A DNA stretch of 64,000 nt from Okapia johnstoni (Eukaryota > Chordata > Mammalia > Artiodactyla > Giraffidae). The stretch is taken from NCBI GenBank assembly GCA_024291935.2, contig CM044311.1, forward strand, positions 18,933,001 to 18,997,000, written 5' to 3'. Each line of letters opens with the position of its first letter. Position 1 is the stretch's first letter. The notes below the pieces were generated by a model. That model saw nothing but the letters and a program-made list of their open reading frames with translations, searched no databases and was not told the origin of the DNA. Positions 10,205-22,343 of the stretch are shown here, piece after piece. The translations under genes were made by a program, and so were the position numbers.

Positions 10205-11145
10205 ATTTTAATTTTTCCAGCTTTGTTGAGATATAACTGACATGGAACATTGTGTAAGTTTAAGGTATACAATGTAGTGCTTTTGTGTACATATATATTG
10301 CAAAATGATTACCATGAAAAGCTTAGTTAACACATCTATCACCTCATAAAGTTACAATTATTTTTGTGGTGAGAAATTTCAAACTCTACCCTTCTAACAA
10401 CTTTCAAATATATAATACAGTGTTGTTAACTATAGTCACCATGCTGTAGGTTGCATCCTCAGAACTTATTCATGTCATAATTGGAAGTTTATACCCTTGG
10501 ACTACCATCACTCATTTCCCCTACCAACACCCTTCACCTCTGCAAACCACCAATCTCCTTTCTTTTTCTATGAGAATCGTAGAAGAGTTCACACATAAGT
10601 GAGATCACACCATATTTTCTTTCTCTATTTGACTTATTTCACTCAGCATAGTGCCCTCAAGGTTCATCCATGTTATTACAAATAGCAGAACTTCTTTCTT
10701 TTTTACAGCTGAATAATATTTTGGAGATATAGATTATTTATCAATATTCTATTTATTCATTCATTTACCAATAGACACTTAGGTTGTTTCCCTGTCTTGG
10801 CTATTGTAAATATTGCTACAGTGAGCACAGGAGTGTAGATATCTCTTCAAGACAGTTATTTAATTTCATTCAGGTATATACTCAGAAGTGGAAGTGCTGG
10901 ATTATTTGATAGTTCTATTTTGAATTTTTTGAGGAACCTCCATACTGTTTTCCATGGTGGTTGTACCAATTTACCTTCCTACCAACAGTTCCCTTTTCTC
11001 CCTATCCTTGTCAAACTTGTGATTTCTTGTCTATTTGATGACAGCCATTCTAACAGATATGAGGTTATAGGTTATTGTGATTTTGATATGCATTTCCCTG
11101 ATGACTAGTAATGTTGAGCACCTCTCCTTGTATTTGTTTAAGCCT
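10205..11145 (-). mobile_element. Old L1 (L1M-type) fragment
   Basis: Reverse complement of the L1 3' UTR and ORF2 end. It runs through 'tttgttgagatataactgac', 'agtgagatcacaccata', 'ttcatccatgttattacaaa', 'ggttgtttccctgtcttggc' and 'cctccatactgttttccatg'. Many stops and indels; no open frame. Confidence 0.85.
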
Positions 11146-11338
11146 GATTTTTAACACATTGTCTTCACTAGACAGGTTTTATCCACACTCCATAGAATGG
11201 GAAGGTTCAGGGAAAATGAGGTTGAGTCTATGGATCGATTGTTATTATCATGTTGTGTGGTTGATGACTTTCTTATTTTTGATGGACTCCGGAGTATGGT
11301 TGCCAACTGCATCACATTCCTTTATTCACTCATTTCTC

Positions 11339-11361
11339 CTTTATTTATTTATTTATTTATT
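11339..11361. repeat. (TTTA)n microsatellite
   Basis: About six TTTA repeats. Confidence 0.95.
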
Positions 11362-11432
11362 AACAAAAAGCACTTATTGAATATTCTGTTTGTCCTCTTT
11401 AGTTTATTCTCAATCATTGGGCACAGATCTGT

Positions 11433-12225
11433 GTTAGTCTTCCATCACAGCTAACAAATTGCCACAAACTTAGTGGCTTAAAATAACACAAATTTATTGT
11501 CTCATAGCTTTAGAGGTCAGAGTCTGACACAGATCACTGGGCTAAAACCAAGATGTTAGTAAGGCTACATTCCTTCTCTGAGGTTATGGGGGAATATGTT
11601 TCCTTGCTTCTTCCAGCTTCTAAAGGCTGCCCGTATTCCTTGGCTTGAGGGCTCCCTTTTAATTTTCAAAGCCAACAACACAGCGCCTCTCTGACCCTGC
11701 TTGCCTCATCACATCTCTTTTTCTGCTTCCCTCCTCCATTTTTGGAGAAGGCAATGGCACCCCACTCCAGTACTCTTGCCTGGAAAATCCCATGAACGGA
11801 GGAGCCTGGTAGGCTACAGTCCATGGAGTCGCTAAGAGTCGGACACGACTGAGCGACTTCACTTTCAGTTTTCCCATTCAGGCACTGGAGAAGGAAATGG
11901 CAACCCACTCCAGTATTCTTGCCTGGAGAATCCCAGGGATGGCGGAGCCTGGTGGGCTGCCGTCTATGGGGTCGCACAGAGTTGGACACGACTGAAGCGA
12001 CTTAGCAGTAGCAGCCTCCATTTTTAAGAACCCTTGTGATGACATTGGGTCTGCACAGATAATCCAGGGAATCTCCCTATTTTAAGGTCAGCTGAACATC
12101 AAACTTAATTCCATCAGCAACTTTAATTCCCTTTGCCATGTGACATAATATATTCACAGGTTCTAGGGATTAGCATGTGGACATCTGTGTCAGGGTCATT
12201 ATTCTGTCTACCATGTGATTTTGGA
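11433..12225 (-). repeat. MaLR-type LTR, split by BOV-A2
   Basis: 'acaaattgccacaaacttag', 'cttaaaataacacaaattta', then after the SINE 'aacccttgtgatgacattgg', 'ttcacaggttctagggatta' and 'cattattctgtctaccatg' form the reverse complement of an MLT1-like LTR. It belongs to the same group as the LTR at 6640. Confidence 0.75.
11744..12014 (+). mobile_element. BOV-A2 SINE, full dimer
   Basis: Both BOV-A2 units are present and end in an AGCAGTAGC tail. The perfect 11-bp TSD CCTCCATTTTT lies at 11733-11743 and 12015-12025. This is a young, complete copy. Confidence 0.95.
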
Positions 12226-12249
12226 CTCTGCTTCTTGTCTTTCCTTATT

Positions 12250-12962
12250 GGCTGTATAAAAAACTGGGAATAGAACTGCCATATGACCCAGCAATCCCAC
12301 TGCTAGGCATATACACCGAGGAAACCAGAATTGAAAGAGACGCGTGTACCCCAATGTTCATCGCAGCACTGTTTACAATAGCCAGGACATGGAAGCAACC
12401 TAGATGTCCATCGGCAGACGAATGGATAAGGAAGCTGTGGTACATATACACAATGGAATATTACTCAGCCATTAAAAAGAATACATTTGAATCCGTTCTA
12501 TTGAGATGGATGAAACTGGAGCCCATTATACAGAGTGAAGTGAGCCAGAAAGAAAAGCACCAATACAGTATACTAATGCATGTATATGGAATTTGAAAGA
12601 TGGTAATGGTAACCCTATATGTGAGACAGAATAAGAGACACAGATGCATAGAACAGTCCTGTGGACTCTGAGGGAGAAGGTGAGGGTTGGACGTTCTGGG
12701 ACAATAACATTGAAACATGTATATTGTCATATGTGAAGCAGAACACCATTCCATGTTCTATGCATGGGACGGATGCTCAGGGATGGAGCGTTGGGATGAC
12801 ACTGAGGGATGGGAGGGGGAGGGAGGTGGGAGGAGGGTTTGGGAGGGGGAGCACATGTGAATCCATGGCTGATTCATGTCGATGTATGGCAAAAACTACT
12901 ACAATATTGTAAAGTAATTAGCCCCCAACTAAAATAAAAAAAAAAATCAATAAAAAAAAAAA
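12250..12962 (+). mobile_element. Young L1, 5'-truncated 3' end
   Basis: The end of ORF2, the G-rich 3' UTR (near 12810) and an A-rich tail (12940-12962) of a ruminant L1 in sense orientation. High sequence integrity suggests a recent insertion. I could not make out a TSD. Confidence 0.9.
12354..12596 (+). pseudogene. L1 ORF2 C-terminus
   Basis: The last 80 residues of L1 ORF2p, open to the natural stop. [19 protein letters not shown], then [12 protein letters not shown] and a C-terminal YGI are visible. This region lies downstream of the RT and cysteine-rich domains. There is no start of its own, so it is a truncated relic rather than a gene. Confidence 0.9.
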
Positions 12963-13066
12963 GTTATATAGAATATAAAGGGTGGTCTCTTCCTGTGGCC
13001 CTCTCTCCCTGACTCCATCCTTTCTACACCTCACACGCTCTCATTACTATTTGCCTAACTGACCCC

Positions 13067-13291
13067 TGTGTGTGTGTGCTAAGTCGCTTCAGTCATGTCT
13101 GACTCTGTGTGACCCTATGAACTGTAACCGCCAGGCTCCTCTGTCCATGGAATTCTCCAGGCAAGATTACTGGAGTGGGTTGCCATGCCCTCCTCCAGGG
13201 GATCTTCCCCACCTAGGGATCGAACCCATGTCTCTTGCCTCTCTTGTATTGGCAGGCAGGTTCTTTACCACTAGTGCCACCTGGGAAGACC
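13067..13291 (-). mobile_element. Bov-tA SINE
   Basis: Complete reverse unit with a (TG)n tail at its left. The head end reads 'gtgccacctgggaag'. Confidence 0.9.
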
Positions 13292-13649
13292 AATTGTCTC
13301 CCAGGTCTGATATTTTCTTGCTGGCTTTTCCCATCATCCATTATTGACTATATTTTTGAGTTCAGGGCACATCTTATACTTTGTCTTTGGACAAGCTATT
13401 CTAGTCTTCTTAGTTCATGAGTTACATGGTTAAATGTAGAGAGTTAATCATAGCAAGTGATTATAATAAGCCCTCCTATGGTTTCCCACTATGAGTAAGG
13501 ACAGCAATCACCCTTCTGCTTGGTGTTATGGTGTGGTAGTTGCTCTTCTTAAAATTTCAGTGCTAGCTCCTGCATCTCTCTATTTTTCAATTTTCTTTTT
13601 CTTATTCTTAACCACAGTAAGAACAGTGTTGGAAATGGCTTATGAGGAA

Positions 13650-13863
13650 GCTTGGGTTTCCCTGGTGGTTCAGACAGTAAAGAATCTGCAATGTAGAAAA
13701 ACCCAGGTTTGATCCCTGGGTCAGGAAGATCCCTTGGATAAGGGAATGGCAACCCACTCTAATATCCTTGCCTGGATAATTCCATGGATAGAGGAACTTG
13801 GGGTGATACAGTCCATGGGGTCCCAAAGAATTGGACAAGTCTGAGTGCTAATACTACTCTTAC
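13650..13863 (+). mobile_element. Bov-tA SINE
   Basis: Unit with several small deletions. The TSD TATGAGGAA is at 13641-13649 and 13864-13872. Confidence 0.9.
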
Positions 13864-13872
13864 TATGAGGAA

Positions 13873-15273
13873 ACTTACAGAGCCAGAGAATATGAGAAGA
13901 CGTGGCATAGTCTAAAATTTTTACAGGGTTTGCAAAGTACTTAGAATCGAGATTATTTTTATTTGCATTTAGAGGAAAGGTTAGTAGGGAAAGAATTTTT
14001 TTTAAAGAAAAAAAGCCAGTCAAATAAGCCATTACTTATGTGAAAACAGTGAAGAAGCTTTTAGCTTTCACTTACAAAGATGAAGATTAGGTGAAAATTT
14101 CACAACAAATCTCAAAAACACACATTGATTTCACAGCTGAAGAATTTTTCAGTGATTTGGGAATATTTTGTTTTACAATTTAAGTATTTTTTTCCATTCT
14201 ACTAGAAAACTGGGTTTACAGTAAATGGGAAAAATGACCTAAATGTATTTTCATTTTAGAAAATGATACCAAATTTCTAAAATGGCAATCTGAACAATTT
14301 GGTTATATTCTATTGTAATTGCAGATAATATTCATTTTTATTTAGTTTTTATTCAATAGGCAAAACAATATTTATTCTTACAAATTAAGTTTTTAAACCT
14401 TACATTTGTTGTGGACAAAATTTGACCTACCTAGAATGTTGACATTTTATTACTGTGATAAACCTGTTTCAAAGTTCTCTAAAATAAACAATATTTCAAT
14501 GAAAAGTGATCAATGAAGAAAAGTGAGAAAATTACATGTACTTTCATGGTTTTCGAAAATTTTCCATTTTAAAAAACAGGTCAGGCTATCAGCTAGAATG
14601 TTATACCTCCCATAACAAGTTGTAGATGAGAAACGTGGACTTTTTTTATTTTTATTTTTTATTACTCTAGAGCTCAATTATCTGGCTCTAAGAGTAAGGC
14701 CAAGTTTCATATCCAAATCAGGTGGAAGAATAGTAATGACTTTAAGATTATTTTGCAAATAAAAAGCAATTTAGAAAGAGGTATGAAAATAATGAAAATA
14801 AATGTCTCAACATGAGCTCTCAGAAACATAACCACGTAATTTTGTCCCTCCAGTAAACAAATTCTATTTAGTGGATGTGGTGCATATATGATTTAGTGAA
14901 AGGTTGAAATCCTATATTTTGTATCTCTAAAGTATTGGAGAATAGTTAGAGCAATCTGTGGTATTCATTTTAGCATTTCTTCTAAAGATCAAAACTGAAC
15001 CACCAATTTATGATGAGCTCTTAGGCATTCAGATGTATTTGGTTTTCCTTGGTTGGTTCAGTTGAGTGGATGGAATTGCACTGGAATTGAAATTGAGTGG
15101 ATGGAATTATTATTGGAATCCAATAATACAATATGGTTTAAAATCATTTGAGCGAATAAGTCACTTTAGCAATTCCTATTGTTGCTGAAGTTCCCAGTCA
15201 GCTATTTGTAAAGTAACCTGCTTGTAACGTTGACAACAAATTTGATTAGTAAATATTTGCTTATCTGATAGAC
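13873..15273. other. AT-rich, repeat-poor stretch
   Basis: 1.4 kb in which I recognise no gene, RNA or repeat. A 14-bp phrase (GAGTGGATGGAATT) is repeated at about 15063 and 15095. Confidence 0.4.
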
Positions 15274-15282
15274 CCAATGTAC

Positions 15283-15488
15283 TTTTTCTTTCTTTTAAAA
15301 ATCTATTTATTTTATAGTTGAAGGATAATTGCTTCATAGAATTTTGTTGTTTTCTGTCAAACCTCAACATGAGTCAGCCATAGGTATACATATGTCCCCT
15401 CCCTCTGGAACCTCCCTCCCATCTCCCTCCCCATCCCACCCCTCTAGGTTGATACAGAGCCCCTGTTTGAGTTCCCTGAGTCACACAG
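15283..15488 (-). mobile_element. L1 3' end, part of a U6-L1 chimera
   Basis: Reverse complement of a 5'-truncated L1 3' UTR with a decayed poly-A (poly-T rich at 15283-15297). It joins directly, without a gap, to the U6 copy at 15489. The imperfect repeat CCAATGTAC (15274-15282) / CCAGTGTGC (15596-15604) flanks the L1+U6 unit as a whole and not the L1 alone. Confidence 0.85.
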
Positions 15489-15595
15489 AAAAATCAGGAA
15501 TGCTTCACGAATTTGTGTGTCATCTTTGTGCAGGGGCCATGCTAATCTTCTCTGGATCTTTCCAATTTTAGTATATATGCTGGCGAAGTGAGCAC
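15489..15595 (-). pseudogene. U6 snRNA retropseudogene, full length
   Basis: Read on the minus strand, this is a 107-nt copy of spliceosomal U6, from GTGCTC at 15595 to the terminal T-run at 15489. U6 pairs with U4/U2 and forms the catalytic core of the spliceosome. By eye it has about 11 differences from the mammalian sequence, several of them CpG-to-CpA changes. The ACAGAGA box reads CCAGAGA and the 5' stem-loop carries three changes. The AGC triad is intact. It is fused at its 3' end to L1 and flanked by a diverged TSD. No proximal element is visible upstream, so it should be a dead retrocopy. Confidence 0.9.
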
Positions 15596-15874
15596 CCAGT
15601 GTGCTTTTGACAAGTATAACATACTAGGAAGAAAAAGACTTTTATTGAGAAATATTTCTACCCAGTTTGAAACATAGTCAACTTTCTGGGCTCTGGACTG
15701 AAAATGCTTAATATGATCACTAAATGTGTCGTCTGGACTCATCTCAGAGGTCTTAGAGTTCTCAGAAATCTGGGAGCACAGGACAGATAAGACATGATAT
15801 GAAATATATAAAAAAAGAATGGAAATGGCAGTCCTCTATTTCTTAAAACATTGACATGAATTTTACTTAAAGAA

Positions 15875-16180
15875 CTGATGTTTGAAAGAGACTCATGGAC
15901 ACAGAAAACTTACAGTTACCAGAGGGGAAAGGTGGGAGGGGAGAGGGATTAATTAGGAGGCTGGGATTAATTTATATACTCTACTAAGTATAAGATATGT
16001 AACTAACAGGGACCTACTGTATGGCATAGGGAACTATACTCAGTTAAAGTAATAACTTACAAGAGAAAAGAATCTGAAAAGGAATATATATATATATGCA
16101 CATATATACATATATATAACTGAATTGCTGTGCTGTAGACCTGAAACTTACATGATATACTTCAATAAAAAATTAAAAAA
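15875..16180 (+). mobile_element. L1 3'-UTR end (older family)
   Basis: 'gactcatggacacagaaaac', 'gggacctactgtatggcata', 'ttgctgtgctgtagacctga' and 'atacttcaataaaaaatt' follow an L1 3' end in sense orientation. It ends in an A-rich tail. Confidence 0.8.
16083..16119. repeat. (AT)n microsatellite
   Basis: Interrupted AT/ACATAT repeats within the L1 3' UTR. Confidence 0.9.
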
Positions 16181-17515
16181 CCTAATGTGTAAGAGGAACA
16201 TAAGCAGTACAAAGAGGGGATTTTTTATGTGTGCCTCTGTGTTATGCTGCAGTAATGAGAAGAATCTAAATCACATTTCCTGTAATGTCCCAAGACTGAA
16301 TGTTATATGTTTGACTAAAAAAAAACACATGTTGAGAAAAAGAAACCAAGATGTCTTACGCTCAGGAATGGGACTTTGAGACACTTCAGAGAACAATGTG
16401 GGTGGGGAATTTTTTAAATGAATTATCCACTTGCCACGTATTCAGAAAATTTTTGATCAAGACAGTCCTTTGAGTTTTAGTAACACATGGGATTTCACAC
16501 TTTCTCTGAGCAATTCGAGTTTCCTTCTCAGAATCTTTTAACTGCTTAGCTTGAATTGTATCATGTCATTAACTGAAAAATTTATGGGCTCAAATGTAAA
16601 TTGATTCTTAAAAAAAGGTAGGAAAATAATCTTATAAAACTTATTTTAATTATGTTTGTATTTTGAAGTAAAAATATTGCATAAGGTTTGAAAATTCTTA
16701 TTAAATGTACTCAGTGGAAAAGATTTTTAAATAGATAAAATAGATTCTAGTGCATCACTGTTCCATCCATACTTGAGATTATGAATTACAACCTGTATAT
16801 TGTAGAAGACAGATTATCAGAAATTGTATTTTAAAGTTAATTAAACAAAGTGCATCCTATTTATGTTATTAAAAATTCAAGTATAGGAAACTGTATTCAG
16901 AATTGAGAGAAAAACATAGGACACCAAAAAAATCATTGGTGAAAAATGATTCAGTATCAATACAAAAATCAAAATCATAAAATTTAATGGATCTTATCCT
17001 AGGAAACCTTTTTAAAGAATTAGTCAGTTTTAAGAATTTAAAGCATAAGATTATAAGTTAGTTCTTTTCAATTAATATTTAAAAATGTACTTAATATAAA
17101 CCAGAGCTTTGTTACATAAAAACCTAGGTTAGTGTAGAATATCATAGCTTAAAGGAGAAAATTAGACATTTTTGATATGGCTTCTGTGTACCTCTTTCTA
17201 AAATTCTACTGAAAGGAAGATGCTTCTGTGGGTAGCAGGCAATTATATTGTTAACCTAAATATTTAAAAAAGATGACTTGGATGTTACTCATGAACAAGT
17301 TTGAAAGTGCTTGATCTTACAACAGTTAGCATGAGTCAACATGGATTTCTGACCAATCAATCCGATCAAATGAATTGACTTTTTAAAAATGGAAATAACC
17401 ATAGTCATAGATAATCCCATTCAAGAAAAAAGAAACTAAAAAAAAAAAGAAACCCAAAAATACCACCTGTCTAGACACAATTGCTTTTATAGTTACTATT
17501 TGATTTTAGAATTCT
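16181..17515. other. AT-rich, repeat-poor stretch
   Basis: No gene or named repeat recognised. The frame 16125-16379 begins inside the L1 tail and shows no domain. Confidence 0.4.
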
Positions 17516-17519
17516 TGGA

Positions 17520-17745
17520 ATATAGTAATAACATCTACTATTTGCTGGGCAACTACTTTATGCCAGACAGTTTTCTAGAAACTTTTCATGACTTCTGATT
17601 AAATTCTCAAAAAGTCATGGGGCCGTTATCCTTATATTACAGATAAAGAAAATGGGGTCTCGGTTTAAATGGCTTGTCCCAGATTGTACTGTAAGTGGTA
17701 GAGGTGGAGTTGAGATATGCCTTTTTCTGAAACCTCTGTTCCTGC
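17520..17745 (-). repeat. MIR SINE
   Basis: 'tgggcaactactttatgcca', 'ctggttaa/attctcaa', 'attacagataaagaaaatgg' and 'ctgtaagtggtagaggtgga' are the reverse-complement landmarks of MIR, the ancient tRNA-derived mammalian SINE. Confidence 0.75.
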
Positions 17746-18404
17746 CTCAACCTTGGACTGCCTCACCCAAGGTCAAAGACAGCACTAGGCCTAGTATGAC
17801 CAATTCTTTCTGTTGTCCCGTGAAAGAGGGATTTTTGGAATGTTGGGACTTTCAGAACTAAGCTTGAGAAAGTCTTGGGCAAACCCAGGTGAATTGGTTA
17901 CTGTATCTGTAGGCATGTTCTTCTGGCTAGGTCATAGTCAGCAAGGCCATACTGCTGTATTAGAAGCTTCCTATTCCTGTTAGATTATCTGCACTGGTGA
18001 GGCCATTTCTTTAACCAACAGGATAAAACCAGAGAGCTACCTGCCGAAATAGCTGGATAACTGTGTTGACCAGCTCTTGACACATAGGGAGAACTGAGCT
18101 TTCTATCTATCAATCAACCCCAATCTTTAGCATAACTTCAGAGCTCTCAGCTAAAATCGGTTCAAGACATTTTATCATAAATCTCTAATGTAGGACAAAA
18201 GGGAGCAAAAAAGATGAAAGCAAAAATTTATGAATTTAAAAAGGAAGTTTAGCATATACATTCCAAGCACAGTTCATTGAAAGGATCAATTACTAGACAA
18301 ACTTCAAGCAAAACAACAAAGACAATAACAGCAACAGGAGAGAGATGTATTTACACCCTTTGTGTTTAATGCAAAGAGAATCAGGGCGTTCTTTGACAAA
18401 AATG
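17746..18404. other. Unassigned stretch
   Basis: No gene recognised. 18215-18345 resembles 2855-2990, so it contains part of a dispersed repeat. Confidence 0.4.
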
Positions 18405-18465
18405 CTCTTTTATTTTTCATTTTTATTTTTAATTGGAATATAAGTCACAATGTTGTGTTAGTTTC

Positions 18466-19052
18466 AGTCAGTCAGTTCAGTCACTCAGTCATGTCCGATT
18501 CTTTGCGACCCCATGAACTGCAGCACGCCAGGCCTCCCTCTCCATCACCAACTCCTGGAGTCCACCCAAACCCATGTCCATCGAGTCAGTGATGCCATCC
18601 AACCGTCTCATCCTCTGTCGTCCCCTTCTCCTCCTGCCCTCAATCTTCCCAGCATCAGGGTCTTTTCAAATGAGTCAGCTCTTTGCATGAGGTGGCCAAA
18701 GTATTGGAGTTTCAGCTTCAACATCAGTCCTTCCAATGAACACCCAGGACTGATCTCCTTTAGGATGGACTGGTTGGATCTCCTTGCAGTCCAAGGGACT
18801 CTCAAGAGTCTTCACCAACACCACAGTTCAAAAGCATCAATTCTCTGGCGCTCAGCTTTCTTTGTAGTCCAACTCTCACATCCATACATGACTACTGGAA
18901 AAACCATAGCCTTGACTAGAAGGACCTTTGTTGACAAAGTAATGTCTCTGCTTTTCAATATGCTGTCTAGGTTGGTCATAACTTTCCTTCCAAGGAGTAA
19001 GTGTCTTTTAATTTCATGGCTGCAATCACCATCTGCAGTGATTTTGGAGCCT
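18466..19052 (-). mobile_element. BovB LINE, 5'-truncated
   Basis: Starts (on +) with the BovB tail CAGTCAGTTCAGTCACTCAG and runs back to 'gtgattttggagc'. It sits in the 3' UTR of the old L1. About 14 bp of L1 expected at the join are missing. The open frame 18513-19076 is antisense to BovB and meaningless. Confidence 0.9.
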
Positions 19053-19073
19053 GATTCAGTTATATATGTATAT

Positions 19074-19186
19074 TAGAGTGGGTAGCCATTTCCTTCTCCA
19101 GGGGATCTTTCCAACCCAGGGATTGAACCCGGGTCTCCTGAGCCACAGATAGATTCTTTACCATCTGAGCCACCAAGAAAGTCCAT
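19074..19186 (-). mobile_element. Bov-tA SINE, partial
   Basis: Only the head half in reverse orientation. ATGTATAT on both sides (about 19066 and 19194) suggests its own TSD within the L1. Confidence 0.75.
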
Positions 19187-19299
19187 AAACACCATGTATA
19201 TATTCTTTTCCAGATTCTTTTCCATTATAGGTTATTAAAAGATGTTGAGTGTAGTTCCCTGTGCTACACAGTAGGTCCTTGTTGCTTACTTATTTGATA

Positions 19300-19514
19300 T
19301 AAAGTGGTGCGGTGTGCTTAGTCACTCAGTTGTGTTCCACTCTTTGTGACCTCATGGACTGTAGCCGCCCAGGCTCCTCTGTCCATGGCGATTCTCCAGG
19401 CAAGAATGCTGGAGTGGGTAGCCTATCCCTTCTCCAGGAGATCTTCCCCACCCAGTAATCGAACTGGGGTCTCCTGCATTGCAGGCAGATTTTTTACCAG
19501 CTGAGCTACCAGGG
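19300..19514 (-). mobile_element. Bov-tA SINE
   Basis: Complete reverse unit from 'gtgcttagtcactcagttgt' to 'tgagctaccaggg', inserted in the old L1. Confidence 0.9.
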
Positions 19515-20339
19515 TATGTATATTTTAATCTCAAACTTCTAATTTATCTCTCCCCACCCCTCACTAGCCCCCCTTCACCCCTGCCCCTACTATCCCCTTT
19601 GGTAACCATAAGAATGTTTTCCATGTCTATGAATTTATTTGTTTTGTAAACAAGTTCAATTGTATCATTTTTTAGATCCCACATATAAATGAAGTGTATA
19701 TTTGTTTTTGACTTCATTTAGTATGATCTCTAGGTTCAACCATGTTGCTGCAAATGACATTATCTTATTCTTTTTTATAGTTGAGTAATATTATTGTATA
19801 AATATATTGCATCTTCTTTATCCATTCATCTGTCAATGGACATTTAGATTGCTTCCATGGCTTGGCTGTTGTCAAGAGTGCTGCAGTGAGCACTGGGCTA
19901 CAGGTATCTTTACAAGTTAGGGTTGTTGCTGAACATATGCCAAGCAGTGTGACTGTGATCATATGGTAGCTCTATTTTTAGTTTTTTAAGGAACATTCAT
20001 ATTGTTCTTCATAGTGGCCACCAATTTACATTCTCAGCAACAGAGTAGGAGGGTTACTTTCTCTTCACACCCTCTCCAACATTTATTAGTTGTAAAGTTT
20101 TTGATGATGGCCATTCTGACTGGTATGAGATGATACCTCATGATAGTTTTGATTGGCATTTCCCTAATGATTAGAGACATTGAAAATTCTCATTATTAAC
20201 ATAGTGTGTCACTTACAAGTCCTTTATTTTTCTGTTCAATCTAATACCTTTTCTGTGAGTATTCTCGTAACTTTTATTTGTACTTCTTTTCTAGTAGGAT
20301 TATAAATTTCTTGTTGGTGGAATATATGCTTTTAGGTCA

Positions 20340-20575
20340 GCATAGTAGGTAAAATCATAGACTCTGGGGTCAGAATGCTAATTTCATGCTGTTGACCACG
20401 AGCAAAATTACTTAACTTCCCTGTTCCTGGTTCCTTCCTCTTTAAAGTAGAGACAATAATAGTTCTTCCCATATAAGGTTGTTGTGGGGAATTAAGTGGG
20501 TTATTTTATGTAAAAAATTTATGATAATACCTGCCACAAAGGCTATGCTAGCTATATTATCATGATTATTTTATT
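20340..20575 (+). repeat. MIR SINE
   Basis: 'catagactctggggtcagaa', 'caaaattacttaacttccct' and 'aggttgttgtggggaattaa' are the MIR landmarks in sense order. Confidence 0.75.
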
Positions 20576-22107
20576 GGTTTTGGGTGATTCTATGCTGTCT
20601 TTGCATTTGGAACAGGTGTCACGGCTGTTGATCTGGCCAGAGTTGGGGAGTATTTGGCATCTAGCACATCTGCTGAGTTTCACAGTCACTTTTTCTAAGA
20701 AATAGGAATGTGTTATTGTTTTCTGCTTTTGATGTACTAATCAATCCTATGGTGGAACCAAGAATATAGCAATTCTTACCAGTATTCAGAGAAGTTACCA
20801 TCTTGAATTTGAAGCTGGAATATTTTTCCTCTGCATAAGTGGAAGAGTCCCTCTGATCATACCCACCGCTCCCTGCCCCCACCCCTCCACGGCGCCCCGT
20901 AAGTTACAAATGAGTCATATATGTTGAGACTAGCTTTGTTAAAGAAAAACTATTCCATGGTGATTTAAAATATAGCACCGAGGCTTATCATTTATGAGCA
21001 CTACTTTAACCTAGTGTATTAGGGTCTCTAAAACAGGGTGAGATTGCAAAGCCATGAGGCTTGGTGATGGTCTGAAATGATTTACCTACTATTACATGAA
21101 AGTGCTTCCAGTGAAATGTGAACTTTAAGAGAGGGAAATTACACCTCTGTAAATTTGCAACCCAGAGACTAGATACCATTTTAGGACACATGCCTTTCAA
21201 ATACCATATGATTTTAAAATACTGTATGTTCCAATGCTGCCTGCTGTGTCCACTACTTTATGTCTGTGATTCAGAATACTTAATGACATAGTGAGTAATT
21301 CCACTGTTGTTTAATCAAGACAAGTTGTGGGATTGATTTAAGGAGGAATGGTATGGTAGTATGTACAGAAAACAGCTGGTTTTTAGCAGCAGTTGAAGTG
21401 TGTAGATATAGACACAATAAACAGAGGTACAGACTTGAAGAAATATCTGAGTTCTAATTTCATGGCTTCTTTCCTGCTTGCTTTATAATGCTAAATTATC
21501 TAACACAGCAACTGTCATTACTAATTGTTGATTAGATTTTAAAATTACTAAGCATTAAGTAGATTAGTAAGAATTATCATTGAATTCAAAAGATTATGAT
21601 CAAGTTTATGAAGTGTGGTTGAAAATGTAAAATACTGACAAATTATTAAAGGTATTTATTTTGGCTGAATGTTTATTTAGTATGTTCTAGAACAATAGAA
21701 CAATAATTCTAGGAACACCTAAGCAATTTTATATGAAGGTGTTATATGGGGAAGATCACCATATATTTACTGAAATTAGAGCATCACCTCTTCTAAGAGG
21801 TTTCTGATACTCTGAATGAATTTCTAAATATCTTCTAGGTCATTATATTAAAAATGATAAAAAGGTCTTTGAACATGCAGGGAGTTTTTCAGGAGTATTG
21901 GCCTCAGAATATTTCAGGCCAGTATTACTGAAATGTTCATCCATGGCATCTAAGTGTTGGAGGTGCTCCTAAGAGAGGAATACTTAAGAAAGCTGAGATC
22001 TGGGAAGGGCACGATGAGACAGAAGCTAAATCAATGACAAAGGTCTTCCTTCCTTCCTTGCTTGTCTTACATTCCTGTCTCCTGGATATTGCTTTTTGTG
22101 CCTGGAT
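20576..22107. other. Unassigned stretch
   Basis: 1.5 kb with no recognisable gene, RNA or repeat. A C-rich run with a few CpGs near 20870-20900 is too short for a CpG island. Confidence 0.4.
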
Positions 22108-22118
22108 ATTCCTTTATT

Positions 22119-22332
22119 TGGGCTTACCTGATGGCTCAGTGGTAAAGAATCTGCCTGCCAATGCAGGAGACACAGGTTCAATCCCTGATCTGAGACAATC
22201 TCATGGAGAAGTAAATGGCAACCCGCTCTAGTATTCTTGCCTGGAGAACTCCATGGATAGAGGAGTCTGGTGACTACAGTCCATGGGGTCACAGAGTCAG
22301 ACATGACTCAGTGACTGAACACACATGCACAC
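22119..22332 (+). mobile_element. Bov-tA SINE
   Basis: Complete unit ending in a short (AC)n-type tail. The perfect 11-bp TSD ATTCCTTTATT is at 22108-22118 and 22333-22343. Confidence 0.95.
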
Positions 22333-22343
22333 ATTCCTTTATT

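Larger units (their letters stand above)
18405..20185 (-). mobile_element. Old L1 (L1M), interrupted
   Basis: L1 3' UTR and ORF2-end landmarks in reverse order, split by a BovB (18466-19052) and two SINEs. They are 'ttggaatataagtcacaatg', 'ttccattataggttattaaa', 'gtagttccctgtgctacaca', 'ttcaaccatgttgctgcaaa' and 'tgtcaatggacatttagatt'. It is decayed, with no ORF. Confidence 0.85.

Noticed and set aside
15489..15595. Functional U6 snRNA gene
   Set aside because: It is fused to L1, flanked by a TSD, has changes in the ACAGAGA box and 5' stem, and has no visible external promoter.
18513..19076. 187-codon plus-strand open frame; similar ones at 33979, 37510, 42399 and 54106
   Set aside because: They are antisense translations of the BovB 3' end (…[19 protein letters not shown]…). 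Their repetition reflects repeat copies and not a gene family.
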